From positions 1,096,147 through 1,160,146 of the forward strand of contig MU006222.1 of NCBI GenBank assembly GCA_010093685.1: DNA of 64,000 nt. The letters are read 5' to 3'. The notes beneath the pieces are model-generated. The model was given only the letters and a program-made list of their open reading frames with translations, made no database searches and was not told the origin of the DNA. How positions within the stretch are numbered: position 1 is the first letter of the stretch; each line of letters opens with the position of its first letter. The position numbers and the translations under genes were made by a program. Shown here piece by piece: positions 1 through 8,567 of the stretch. The DNA is from Ophiobolus disseminans (Eukaryota; Ascomycota; Dothideomycetes; Pleosporales; Phaeosphaeriaceae).

Positions 1-423
1 CATCTCAGGTGCTTCGTCTTCGGCCTCGGCGGCCTTTTCGCGGTCGGCAGCTGTGGAGGCGATGATAGCATCAGCAGCGGCTTCGTCAGCCGCGACTTGT
101 TGCGCGTGTGAGGGTGCGGCGACGCCAACGGCTGTCCACATTGCGGCGCCATCTGACTTTGACTTCTTCTTGGTCTTCCTTAGAGTTCCTCCACCAACTG
201 CACCGTATTTTTTCAGCATGAGATCATATGCAGAAAGGGTGGATGACCACTTACCGACCGTGGGCGCGTCCTCGTCATCCTCGTCCGCAGTTTTCTTCCA
301 GCCAAGGTTATCGTCGTCGTCTATCACGAGGCCGCCATCTCTGTTCTTCCGCTTGCGCTTTTTCGACTTTTTGTCCGAGTCTGCAGTGAGATAATTTTTC
401 GCCAAGTAATCGGCGAGAGACAT
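1..423 (-). CDS. BUD13: BUD13/CWC26 homologue, 5' part only
   Basis: Bud13 is a subunit of the RES (retention and splicing) complex that binds activated spliceosomes in the nucleus. The N-terminus begins MSLADYLAKNYLTADSDKK and is followed by a lysine/arginine stretch and an acidic DDDDNLGWKK segment, the usual opening of the family. Exon 1 runs 423-255. An intron at 254-198 (GTAAGT donor, CAG acceptor) joins in frame to a second exon that reads VGGGTLRKTKKKSKSDG and then an Ala/Glu-rich stretch. The conserved C-terminal half lies beyond the left edge. The gene is divergent from the ATL1-like gene, with 182 bp between start codons. Recognition rests on the N-terminus only. Confidence 0.8.
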   Translation of the reverse strand, partial: MSLADYLAKNYLTADSDKKSKKRKRKNRDGGLVIDDDDNLGWKKTADEDDEDAPTVGKWSSTLSAYDLMLKKYGAVGGGTLRKTKKKSKSDGAAMWTAVGVAAPSHAQQVAADEAAADAIIASTAADREKAAEAEDEAPEM

Positions 424-498
424 GGCAGGTGAATGTTGCTAGCATCGAAGGCTTCAAGAAGCTCCGAGGCTGGCGGAAGTTTGAAGTCTTATCTTATC

Positions 499-508
499 AT
501 CACGTGAT
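499..508. promoter_or_regulatory. ATCACGTGAT palindrome (CACGTG E-box) in a divergent promoter
   Basis: A perfect 10-bp palindrome around CACGTG lies between the divergent BUD13 and ATL1-like start codons. CACGTG is the known core of fungal bHLH factors such as Cbf1. Which gene it serves is inference. Confidence 0.45.
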
Positions 509-605
509 TTGGCGTGGCCTCTGGTCGCGCTATGCCGCGCCTGCATCATCCTCTCGCACCTCTCAAAACGACTCGACCCCATTGTCGGCGACATTTAATC
601 AAAAC

Positions 606-1252
606 ATGGCGCCAAGTGAGCGATCAGAAGAAGTGCATCTGTGGTACACTATGGTATACGAGGCAGTACAGGAAGTGCCGCGCGGCAAAGTCACGAGTTA
701 TGGTCATATTGCGAGATTGCTTGGAAAACGTAAGCACACCCTCTGTGCAATGGCAAGACACTGATGAATGATATGCACGGTGCAGCCGAGCGCCCGCGGT
801 AAGACTTCGCGCAACTACGTTGTAACCCGACTGATCCGGTGACGTCAACAGACAAGTTGGTGTCTGTCTGAAGCATTTGCCATCGCCATCAAATGATCCA
901 ACCAAGAACAGTCCTGTGTTTCACAGCGGAGGCGGCCGAGGCAGCGTTCCTTGGCAGCGTGTAGTCAACTCCAAGGGTCAGATAAGTCCAAGGTCAGTTA
1001 CGCTTATCTACGTCAGTCTTTTGTTGCCTGTTGCACCATTGTACTGACAGGGTACAAAGAGGGCCAGGCGCTGCTAGTCATCAGGCTGACGCTCTGCGGA
1101 GAGAGGGAGTGGAAGTTCGACAAGACGCCATGGGGCAGTATAGTATTGACCTAGGGACGTATGGCTGGTTTCCTGACGTCCTGCCCAGCGAATCTGGTTT
1201 GGTTGAGAGTAGCGACGAGGAGGACGAAGAGGCAGCCGCGTACCATACTTGA
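606..1252 (+). CDS. atl1: Alkyltransferase-like protein (ATL) of the MGMT family
   Basis: ATL proteins bind O6-alkylguanine in DNA without repairing it themselves and hand the lesion to nucleotide excision repair. The catalytic PCHR motif of O6-methylguanine methyltransferase is replaced here by PWQRV, with Trp at residue 80 where the alkyl-accepting Cys would be. The DNA-binding part is intact: VTSYGHIARLLGK, the RPRQVG arginine-finger segment (Arg46) and VNSKGQISPR. Four exons (606-729, 786-798, 852-992, 1051-1252) give 159 residues. Exon 2 is only 13 nt, but it restores the RPRQVG reading frame exactly. Compared with S. pombe Atl1 there is a Gly/Ser-rich insert before PWQRV and an acidic C-terminal tail. 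An in-frame ATG at 429 exists, but 606 fits the family start better. Confidence 0.88.
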
Positions 1253-2201
1253 ATTGCCTGAGCTTGAGGACAACCACACACGTGCATGACTTAGAAATCA
1301 GTGCTCTAGAAGCGGCTGGCAGCTGTCGAATCACTAGTCTCGACCGTGGGTCAAGTGTGACTTGCTCGCCCGTGGTGTGGGGTGCATGTCGCGGAGTTCG
1401 CGCCAGTGGATGGGTTGGCGGATAGATAGATGTCGACTCCAGCCGAGAAAAGCGGCCGAATCCGGGTCCTTATCAAGCTTGAGTGTATGCTGGGTAGCGC
1501 TCATCTATTTAGCTGCGACAATCTGACCAGTGGCTGTGGTGAGGGCGATGCCGTGACTGTTGGGGTTCGACGAGTGGATGCGGCACATGTGGGGTTCGGA
1601 ACACGAGGCAGAGCTCCAGCAGCTGAGAGCTTCGCATTATCCTTGCACTCGAGCACGCAAGCCAGGAACGACCAAACACAAGGCGCATGATTTACAATGA
1701 TGGCATCATAGTCCAACAGGCGACGACGGCCGCGTCAAACCGGATGTGACTCGCGCTGAGGCTGGCCTCGGCGTCTCGGAACCTGGTCCCATGAGCAGCT
1801 CCTTATCAAGACCACAACAAAGGAAGCGGGGAGACGCCTTTGATATTATAAAGGGCGGTGCTTCCCCAAGACCTAGTAGGTACCTCGTCGGCTCCAGTTC
1901 CATAGCTGTAAGCAAACACTCGTATCTGCATAGCCACTCACCCAGGCTTCGCTTTGAGTCACTTGGTAGAGTCATCCAAGACAGCTGCTAGTACCAGTCA
2001 CGCCTTCTCTCTGTCCCGAGCCTATTAGTCCTTCTTGATATACCCGAACCTCCTCGACACTCGTTCTCTACTTCCTTCTCCAACCAGTCTTCCTAATCTA
2101 CCTAGTCCCTATACCGCACTCATCGATCCCACCAAGTCCCCACAGCTTACTCCAGTCTGAACCCTCTCAATACCTTATCGGGCTAGCTACACGCGTTCAA
2201 C
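1253..2201. other. Intergenic region and promoter of the 2202-2768 gene
   Basis: No gene is supported here. The last 200 bases are strongly pyrimidine-rich, as in the leaders of well-expressed fungal genes, and a TATA-like element lies at 1847-1853. Confidence 0.6.
1847..1853 (+). promoter_or_regulatory. TATA-like element (TATAAAG)
   Basis: TATAAAG lies about 350 bp upstream of the start codon at 2202 and before a long CT-rich leader. The distance implies a long 5' UTR if it is used. Confidence 0.35.
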
Positions 2202-2768
2202 ATGTCCGAGCAGACCTACACCAACGATCTCCGCAGCGACGCCAAGGAGTTCAACCGCGACAAGAACAGCAGGGTCAAGTGGGCGCATGGCCACTCTTTT
2301 GGCCCAGGCAGACGCGCCGAGGATGCTCGACCCCGACCAGCGCGCGTCTATCCTCACGTCAAGTATGCTTCCCAGACATACAGATGCTTTGTTCGGACAC
2401 ATCCTAATATTACGGGCAGATCGTCCTATCCCGGCCACATGAAGGCTCAAACCTCCCTCACCAAAGACATGGCCTGCGCTAGCGGCGAGTCGTCCGCCGA
2501 CGAGGAAGTCGAGCATCCTTCTGCCGCTCCGGCTCCCGATGCGGAGATTGCCTACTCGTTCGATGCTCATCGCGGCCCGAGCCACGGCAGCCAGATCCTG
2601 AACCACGCCCTCGAGAAGGCTATCGAGCACTTCGAGACCAAGGAGACAGACAAGCTGATCAAGAACGAGTACGAGGTGCTCGACGTGAATGCCGAGGCTC
2701 TCTCGCCGGCTCCGAAGAAGCGGAACGTCGCTCCGGAGGACGAGGACTACTACTTTGTCGACGCATGA
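2202..2768 (+). CDS. Small acidic hypothetical protein
   Basis: I do not recognise this family. The protein begins MSEQTYTNDLRSDAKEFNRD and ends in an acidic PEDEDYYFVDA tail after a predicted helical stretch (LNHALEKAIEHFETKETDKL). The region is open throughout as a single 188-residue frame. A spliced model is also consistent: removing 2274-2307 (34 nt) and 2358-2419 (62 nt, with CTAAT branch at 2404-2408) gives a 156-residue protein whose middle reads MLDPDQRASILTSSYPGHMK, which looks more protein-like than the unspliced reading. Both introns would start GTCAAGT. The first would be unusually short. The start is well supported by a CT-rich leader and an AACATG context. Function unknown; possibly a highly expressed hydrophilic protein. 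Confidence 0.65.
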   Translation: MSEQTYTNDLRSDAKEFNRDKNSRVKWAHGHSFGPGRRAEDARPRPARVYPHVKYASQTYRCFVRTHPNITGRSSYPGHMKAQTSLTKDMACASGESSADEEVEHPSAAPAPDAEIAYSFDAHRGPSHGSQILNHALEKAIEHFETKETDKLIKNEYEVLDVNAEALSPAPKKRNVAPEDEDYYFVDA

Positions 2769-3580
2769 GTGGTTCGGACTACCGCTTTCCTTCTCACGCT
2801 CCTTTCTACTCGACCATGAGTGACTTGCATACCTCCTATCGGCGTTTCATACGGTTGTATCGACTTCGCTGTCGGGTTTCTATCATCAGCGTGTTTGAAT
2901 ACTTGCATTATAAGGCTTCATGGGTGCATCAATAGGTGAGCGTCTGGCGCTTTCTGAGGACTTGAGCAGCCCTATACCCGCTTGGCTTGCTTTGTTTTTT
3001 GGTTATGGAGTCTGTTGCTGCGGCAAGGTAGAGAAGTGGGTCGGTGGTTACCTTGCCAGTACTGTTACACCATGAGTATGGGTTAGGCTTCCTTGTCCCA
3101 TCGTATCTTCCGAATCGAACTGCTAGCGAGTTGCATGAATTCATGTTTCTCCAACCACACTGCTTTCCTCATCCGTGATGTCGTGCCTCGTGAACGGGTA
3201 GACAGCATCCGATCAAGCTCATGATCGGCGATGTGGGCCAGCTTGCTAATGTTGAGGCGTGCTTGGCGCACCGCTTATGACATGGTGAGAGGTATCACGC
3301 TTATCGCCAGCCAGGGTCTACGTCATTGCGAATCAAAACTCAGGGAGACTTAGTTGTCTTAGGTTTCCAGATCAATTCTACGCGCAACCCTAGCAACTGT
3401 CAAGTGTCGATCATCCACTCAGCGTCCCAACTGTTGCATCCCTCCGACGGCGACACGTTATCAATTCGCCCGCTCCCGATTGCCACGAGCTGCGCCCCGT
3501 TCAGCTCCCTTCAATCTTCCATGGCGCGTTGGTCGTAACGCAGACCATCTCTCGCAACACCATACTCGACTCTCCGCACG
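2769..3580. other. Intergenic region
   Basis: 3' flank of the preceding gene and 5' flank of the hydrolase gene. No coding or RNA feature is supported. Confidence 0.6.
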
Positions 3581-4930
3581 ATGCCTGGTTCTCGGCCACG
3601 ATGGATGCTGCACGTCCAAGCGCAGTTTTGGCGCGTCCTCATGGGCATCGGAATGATGCTGCACAAGCTTGCGCGACCACGACCACCCCACCCGGCCTTC
3701 TTCGAGGATATTGATGCGACCGTCTCGCCACTGAAGGGCAAATTCAGACTCAATTTCTACGTGCCCAAAGACTACAAGAAGCAGAAGAAGCTCAAGGGCA
3801 ATAAGAGATACCCCGTGGTCGTCAACTTTCACGGCGGGGGTTTTGTGCTTGGGACGGCAAAGGACGATGCGCGGTGGTGTGGAATAGTTGTCGAACAGGT
3901 TGGCGCAGTGGTCGTCAGCGTCGCCTACCGTCTGGCTCCCGAGCTGCCATTCCCTACTGCGGTCGAAGACGGTGCCGACGCCATACTGTACCTTGCCCAG
4001 CATGCCAACGAGTTCATGCTGGACCCGGACCGCTTTGCCGTGTCTGGGTTCTCGTCGGGAGGAAACATGAGCTTCACGGTCCCGCTGTGTTTGCAGGGCG
4101 AACTCTTCGATCGGACACCCTCTGGCGCGAGAATCATCGACGGCCGGGCTGGCAGCGTTCCAAACGCTCTCATCATGCCTCCCCCAACCACCATTGCCGC
4201 CAATACACCCAACGGCTCCCGCGTCCCTCTCGTGCGCCAAAAGTCCCGCCTCGACCGCCTCGCCATGCTCCGCCAGACCGGCGCATCTTCCCTCTCCCTG
4301 GTTTCTTCGTACAAAGATGAGTCTTCCGGCGGCGCCGTGTCCGTCATGACCGAAGGCTCCAACGCCATCGTCAAGATCCGGGGCATAGTCTCTTTTTACC
4401 CACCCACAGACTACACGCAGACCCGTGCTCAGCGTCGTGCGACTTGCGTCCGCGCAGACCAAAACCTGCCCGCCGTCTTCACCGAACTCTTCGACGACTC
4501 GTACCTGCAGCCTCCCTCTCTCGACCTCGCCCACCCATGGCTGAGTCCTGGTGTAGCTCCCACACGCATGCTCGAAGCCCTACCGGACGATATCGTCATG
4601 TTTTGCTGCGAATGGGATATGCTCTTGGCAGAGGGTGAACGCTTCCGTGACCGGCTTCAAAAAGACTTAGGAAAGCGTATCAAGTACGTTCAGGTGAACG
4701 GTGTCCCTCACGGCTGGGATAAAGCCCCTAATCCCCTGAGGGAGTCACCTGGCGCACGGGAGCAGTACATGGTTGCGTGTAAGGAGCTGAAGCGCATGTT
4801 CGACATTGAGGACGAGGGCGAGGACAGTGATCACAGTAATGGGGATGTGCCTTCTCGGAAGTATCGCAAGAATGTGGATTTGAACAGTATGCCGATGCAG
4901 CAGCAGGATCGGCTGAAGGTTCCGGTGTAG
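3581..4930 (+). CDS. Alpha/beta hydrolase, HSL (hormone-sensitive lipase) family
   Basis: Probable carboxylesterase or lipase of the alpha/beta-hydrolase-3 group, 449 residues in a single exon. The oxyanion-hole motif HGGG is at residues 84-87. The nucleophile elbow is GFSSG (residues 156-160) with Ser158 as nucleophile; most of the family has GDSAGG here. The acid residue is likely the Asp in CEWDMLL, and the catalytic His is in VPHGWD near the C-terminus. The strand preceding HGGG (YPVVVNF) and the VSVAYRLAPE segment are textbook for the family. A low-complexity insertion at about residues 190-260 separates the nucleophile from the acid/His part. The N-terminus (WRVLMGIGMMLHKLARP) could be a membrane anchor. 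Substrate cannot be inferred. Confidence 0.85.
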   Translation: MPGSRPRWMLHVQAQFWRVLMGIGMMLHKLARPRPPHPAFFEDIDATVSPLKGKFRLNFYVPKDYKKQKKLKGNKRYPVVVNFHGGGFVLGTAKDDARWCGIVVEQVGAVVVSVAYRLAPELPFPTAVEDGADAILYLAQHANEFMLDPDRFAVSGFSSGGNMSFTVPLCLQGELFDRTPSGARIIDGRAGSVPNALIMPPPTTIAANTPNGSRVPLVRQKSRLDRLAMLRQTGASSLSLVSSYKDESSGGAVSVMTEGSNAIVKIRGIVSFYPPTDYTQTRAQRRATCVRADQNLPAVFTELFDDSYLQPPSLDLAHPWLSPGVAPTRMLEALPDDIVMFCCEWDMLLAEGERFRDRLQKDLGKRIKYVQVNGVPHGWDKAPNPLRESPGAREQYMVACKELKRMFDIEDEGEDSDHSNGDVPSRKYRKNVDLNSMPMQQQDRLKVPV

Positions 4931-5587
4931 GCATATTTTGGAATCGGATGGGATGGCGTTTTTGGGGTTGTGCAAAATTTAGCGGCATTATACACATATA
5001 TCTTTTATTTTTAGGCTTTGTAGTACATCTTGGAAACAATTCATATCATGATTACTGTCAGGAACGATCTCTGTGGATGTACTGGGCTTTGTGGTCGAGG
5101 CAAGGGTTTGGGCGCACAGAAGCAGTAGAAGCGGAGATAGGCGTTGCGTCATAAAGCCTTCTCGCCCGAGCTGCACTTGTAGACGACGGAATTTGAATGA
5201 TAGTCAGTTCTGAATGGTTTCGAGGAAGGTTGAATATTTTGGTGGTATATGCAAAGTGCTGCGAATAGCTCTTGCCCTGCCCATCATACCCGCCAGACTC
5301 TGAGATGCTGACGTACAGCCTGTATTCTATCGGTGGTCCTTCCTTCCTTCCTGTAACACCAACTTCGGATCACGCAGAGTTTTCCCTATCACACTTCACC
5401 GGCATTTCCTTGCTTGGCCTGATAGCTGCCTGAGGCTGAGGAGGGGCACTCGCCTGCACGTGTTTTCAGCTCAGCCTGACTTTGATTCCATCATAATGCC
5501 TTCGCCATCCATCCACGCAACCACCGTCTTCCCGGGGGGGTGCTGCACATCAGCATCCTTCTGAAGTCCGAACACGCGAGCGCAGAC
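4931..5587. other. Intergenic region upstream of the HET gene
   Basis: Contains a CCTT microsatellite-like run at about 5338-5354 and a seven-G run at 5534-5540. An ATG at 5494 opens a short frame that stops within about 20 codons. Confidence 0.5.
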
Positions 5588-7901
5588 ATGAATAAACTTG
5601 CGCGATTGAAGCAGCGATGGAGTGACCGAAGAACCGACAATACGCCTTCACCCAACCGCTCTCTCCTCAGTCCTCCGTCGAAGATAGAAGAACACCACTC
5701 AGAGCCTTCAAAGCGCTTCAGAAATCCACCACAGGACCCTTCGAACCCGACACATGATTCGCAAGATTCTCTCTGCGAACGATGTATCAGCTTGCACGTC
5801 GGTAGCCAGCTGGAGCTTGAGGGTAGAGCCGCAACTGGACTAATTGCAACAATCGAGAAGACATCTCTAAACTCTAAGTGCGGCTTTTGCACGCAGCTAT
5901 GTGATATCTTTGAAGAGATAAACAGCTGGAGTACACACCTTGTCCACTCAGAAATTCGCCTCTCAAGGCATGCACTTGACATTTTGGATGAAAGAGGTGG
6001 TTATTTTGGACACTACCTGTGCATACATTTCGGGGAGCCAATCCAGGAAATTCGACTATATCCTTCACATGGAATATTCGACAATTTGTCGTACAACAGG
6101 AAAACTGCTCACCCACTGGGCAACGCTCTGAATCCAATGCTCTCGGACTTTGAGATGGCTAGGCTGTGGCTGCATACTTGTCGCCTAAACCACGGCATGG
6201 AATGCAAGCCTTCTGCATCTGAAACCAGCATCCTACGATTAATAGACTGCAGGACAAGACGAATCATTCAAGCCACTCGGAGTCAATCTTACATTTGTCT
6301 TAGCTATGTATGGGGTACCGACGTGACACTAGTGTCTGCGAATCAAACAATTCTACCAGACCTTTTGCCCAAAACTGTGGAGGATGCCATGTTTGTTGCC
6401 ATCAATCTCAGCATCCCGTTCCTATGGGTAGACAGATACTGTATCGATCAAGATAATTTAGAAGAGAAACATAGCATTATCCGGAACATGGATAGAATTT
6501 ACCAGGGCGCAGAGCTTACCATTATCGCTTCAGTCGGAAACGATCCTCACAATGGTCTTCCCAGCGTGCTTGGTACGCCTCGCAAGCTCCAATGTCGGCT
6601 CCAGGGGAATACCTATTCGCATTTGGCCGCAGAGGACGTTGCAGACGAGATATTGCAATCTAAATGGAATTCAAGAGGCTGGACGGTAAGAGCACAAACA
6701 CAAACTTCGGACAGAGGGACTGACGTTTCGACAGTAGGTTAATCTCTATCTTGCCATCCGTCCTGGATGAAACTGTTCACTCATTCGCTTTACCATACCA
6801 GGTCTCATGTTTGGTAGTGGTAGTGGTCTGGCTGACTCTTGCTCTATGTAGATACCAAGAGATGCTCCTCTCGCACCGAAGACTCGTGTTCACCAAATCA
6901 CAGATGTACTTCCAATGCACTGTGGCGCATGAGATCGAAAGCTTGTATCCTGACACGAATTCCGGTATGTTAAAGACCGTCACTCGAGTATTTCTCCCCA
7001 TATCATAGGCCAAGATAATCAGGATCTCATGCATCTCCTACGCGAGTATTACAAACGACAGCTGTCCTTTGATTCTGATATACTCGATGCTATCACTGGC
7101 ATCATCAATGCGTCTAGGCATGGTAATGAGGTGAATAACCTTACGCACTTCTATGGCGTGATGATAGTCTATCATGCAGGTATCCCTGACACGATACGCA
7201 TATCGTACCTAATAGGCTTATTGTGGGATGTAACTGAGCATGGCTTTCATGCGCCATCTTCGAAAACATTCCCATCATGGAGCTGGGCGTCAGTCAAAGC
7301 CGCTCGACCAGCAACTGCACCAGGAACACTGCACCCAAGTATCTTTGCGGAGCCACCAGTCACCCGCCCATGGGAGGGTATCCAAGTGCAGATATCTTAT
7401 CGCCCACATGGCCCACAACCCATGTCTGCGTTATGTGGCAATGACTACAAGGACTACTGGCCCTGGGTAGACGTCACAACGTGGGTACAACGTTGCATCG
7501 TTGCTCAAACCTCCCCAACCACTGGCACTTTCACAAGCCACGATACCCCGTTCGGGATCACGGGCCCCGTAGTAGTTGCAGCCCAAGTGATCCACTTAGT
7601 ATGTCTGAAGGTCACATCGGAAACTGGGTTTCCCGGCGAAATACGAGTGAGGGGCTTGATTATGTTCGAGACAGAATCGGGGTCGTATTGCCGCATCAAA
7701 TTGTTCTCCCTCGATGTCAGTCCAAAGCATTTTGGACTCTCGCCGCAAGCTGCTGCAGACGAGTATGAGGCGCTTCAATGGCAGCCTAGGGAAGATGAGA
7801 CGCATAGGAGGAAGCGGATTGCGAGGGGGATTGCATGGAGAGACCCGTCGGTTTTGGGAAAGCTGGACGGGTGGGAGCAGAAGACGATACGCTTGGTGTA
7901 G
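5588..7901 (+). CDS. HET-domain protein (heterokaryon-incompatibility family), junction in doubt
   Basis: HET domains occur in fungal allorecognition and regulated cell death proteins. The domain starts near residue 235 (YICLSYVWG) and continues through LWVDRYCIDQDN, MDRIYQGAELTIIAS and SRGWT, with the usual YQE..LLSHRRLVF block in the next exon and FPSWSWAS further on. Exon 1 is 5588-6685, and the last exon starts at 7009 after a normal GTATGT...TAG intron. The first intron is a problem. The acceptor expected from its CTGAC branch site (TAG at 6849-6851) puts the YQE block out of frame by one base. The acceptor at 6801 keeps the frame but adds a hydrophobic 17-residue insert (VSCLVVVVVWLTLALCR), giving about 717 residues. 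The gene may be a recent pseudogene, alternatively spliced, or affected by a sequence error. The first in-frame ATG is 5588. Confidence 0.75.
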
Positions 7902-8147
7902 AGAATTTACTAGATGGTGAGTCGCAAGCCATGGCAATTTTTTCGATCGAAGAAGAATTTAATTGTAGCAGGTATCATGCGCCATCCACTTGTTGTGACT
8001 GCATTGTTTGAGGGAAATATGGAGGAAAGGAAATCTTTGCAATTTTTCACCATAGTCTTTTCCGTAAGGAGCGTTACAGGTAGTGAGATCGATATAGCGA
8101 AATTCCAATTCTACTAAGACCTTGTCTATACCAGAAACCAAGCGCAC
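7902..8147. other. Intergenic region
   Basis: Gap between two convergent genes. Nothing recognised. Confidence 0.5.
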
Positions 8148-8528
8148 CTACTGTCCAGCCTTGCTTGCGGGAGGAATATCGCGCAACATGTGAAAGGACT
8201 TGAAGTCGTAATTGAATTTTACATTGCGCTTCTTGGATACCATTGCCACAAATACAGTATCCTCGCGAGCCACACGTTCCCAATACACTAAGTAGTCAAC
8301 AGTTGACAGAAGCTTATCTTTTCGATCATCCTCATCCACGTACTCCACCTATGTATATGCAGTCATCGTCATCATTGCAAAGACAGCGTTACAAATGTAC
8401 ATGTTTCACTTACCATGTGCATACAAACTTTGAACCTTTTTGCTAATAAACAGGGTATCTCGCATCCAAAGATAAAACAAATAAGCACCCGCCTCCATCT
8501 TCACATAATCAAACGCCTTCCCCCTCAT
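8148..8528 (-). CDS. Possible small two-exon gene, junction out of frame
   Basis: Two open segments look coding. The upstream one (8528-8414) reads MRGKAFDYVKMEAGAYLFYL. The downstream one (about 8350-8148) reads VEYVDEDDRKDKLL... and ends KAGQ. A good donor (GTAAGT at 8413) and a TAG acceptor separate them, but splicing there leaves the two halves out of frame by one base. The start would lie only 40 bp after the stop codon of the preceding gene on the same strand, which is tight for an independent promoter. Family not recognised. It could be a decayed gene, a mis-called exon pair, or a sequence error. Confidence 0.3.
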
Positions 8529-8567
8529 CTAACCCCAAACCCTCATCCACCCCCACCTTCCCTCCCC

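Noticed and set aside
53..394. 113-codon plus-strand open frame at the left edge
   Set aside because: Antisense to the BUD13 exons, whose splice sites and N-terminus are convincing.
3461..4534. 357-codon minus-strand open frame
   Set aside because: Antisense shadow of the alpha/beta hydrolase, which has all family motifs.
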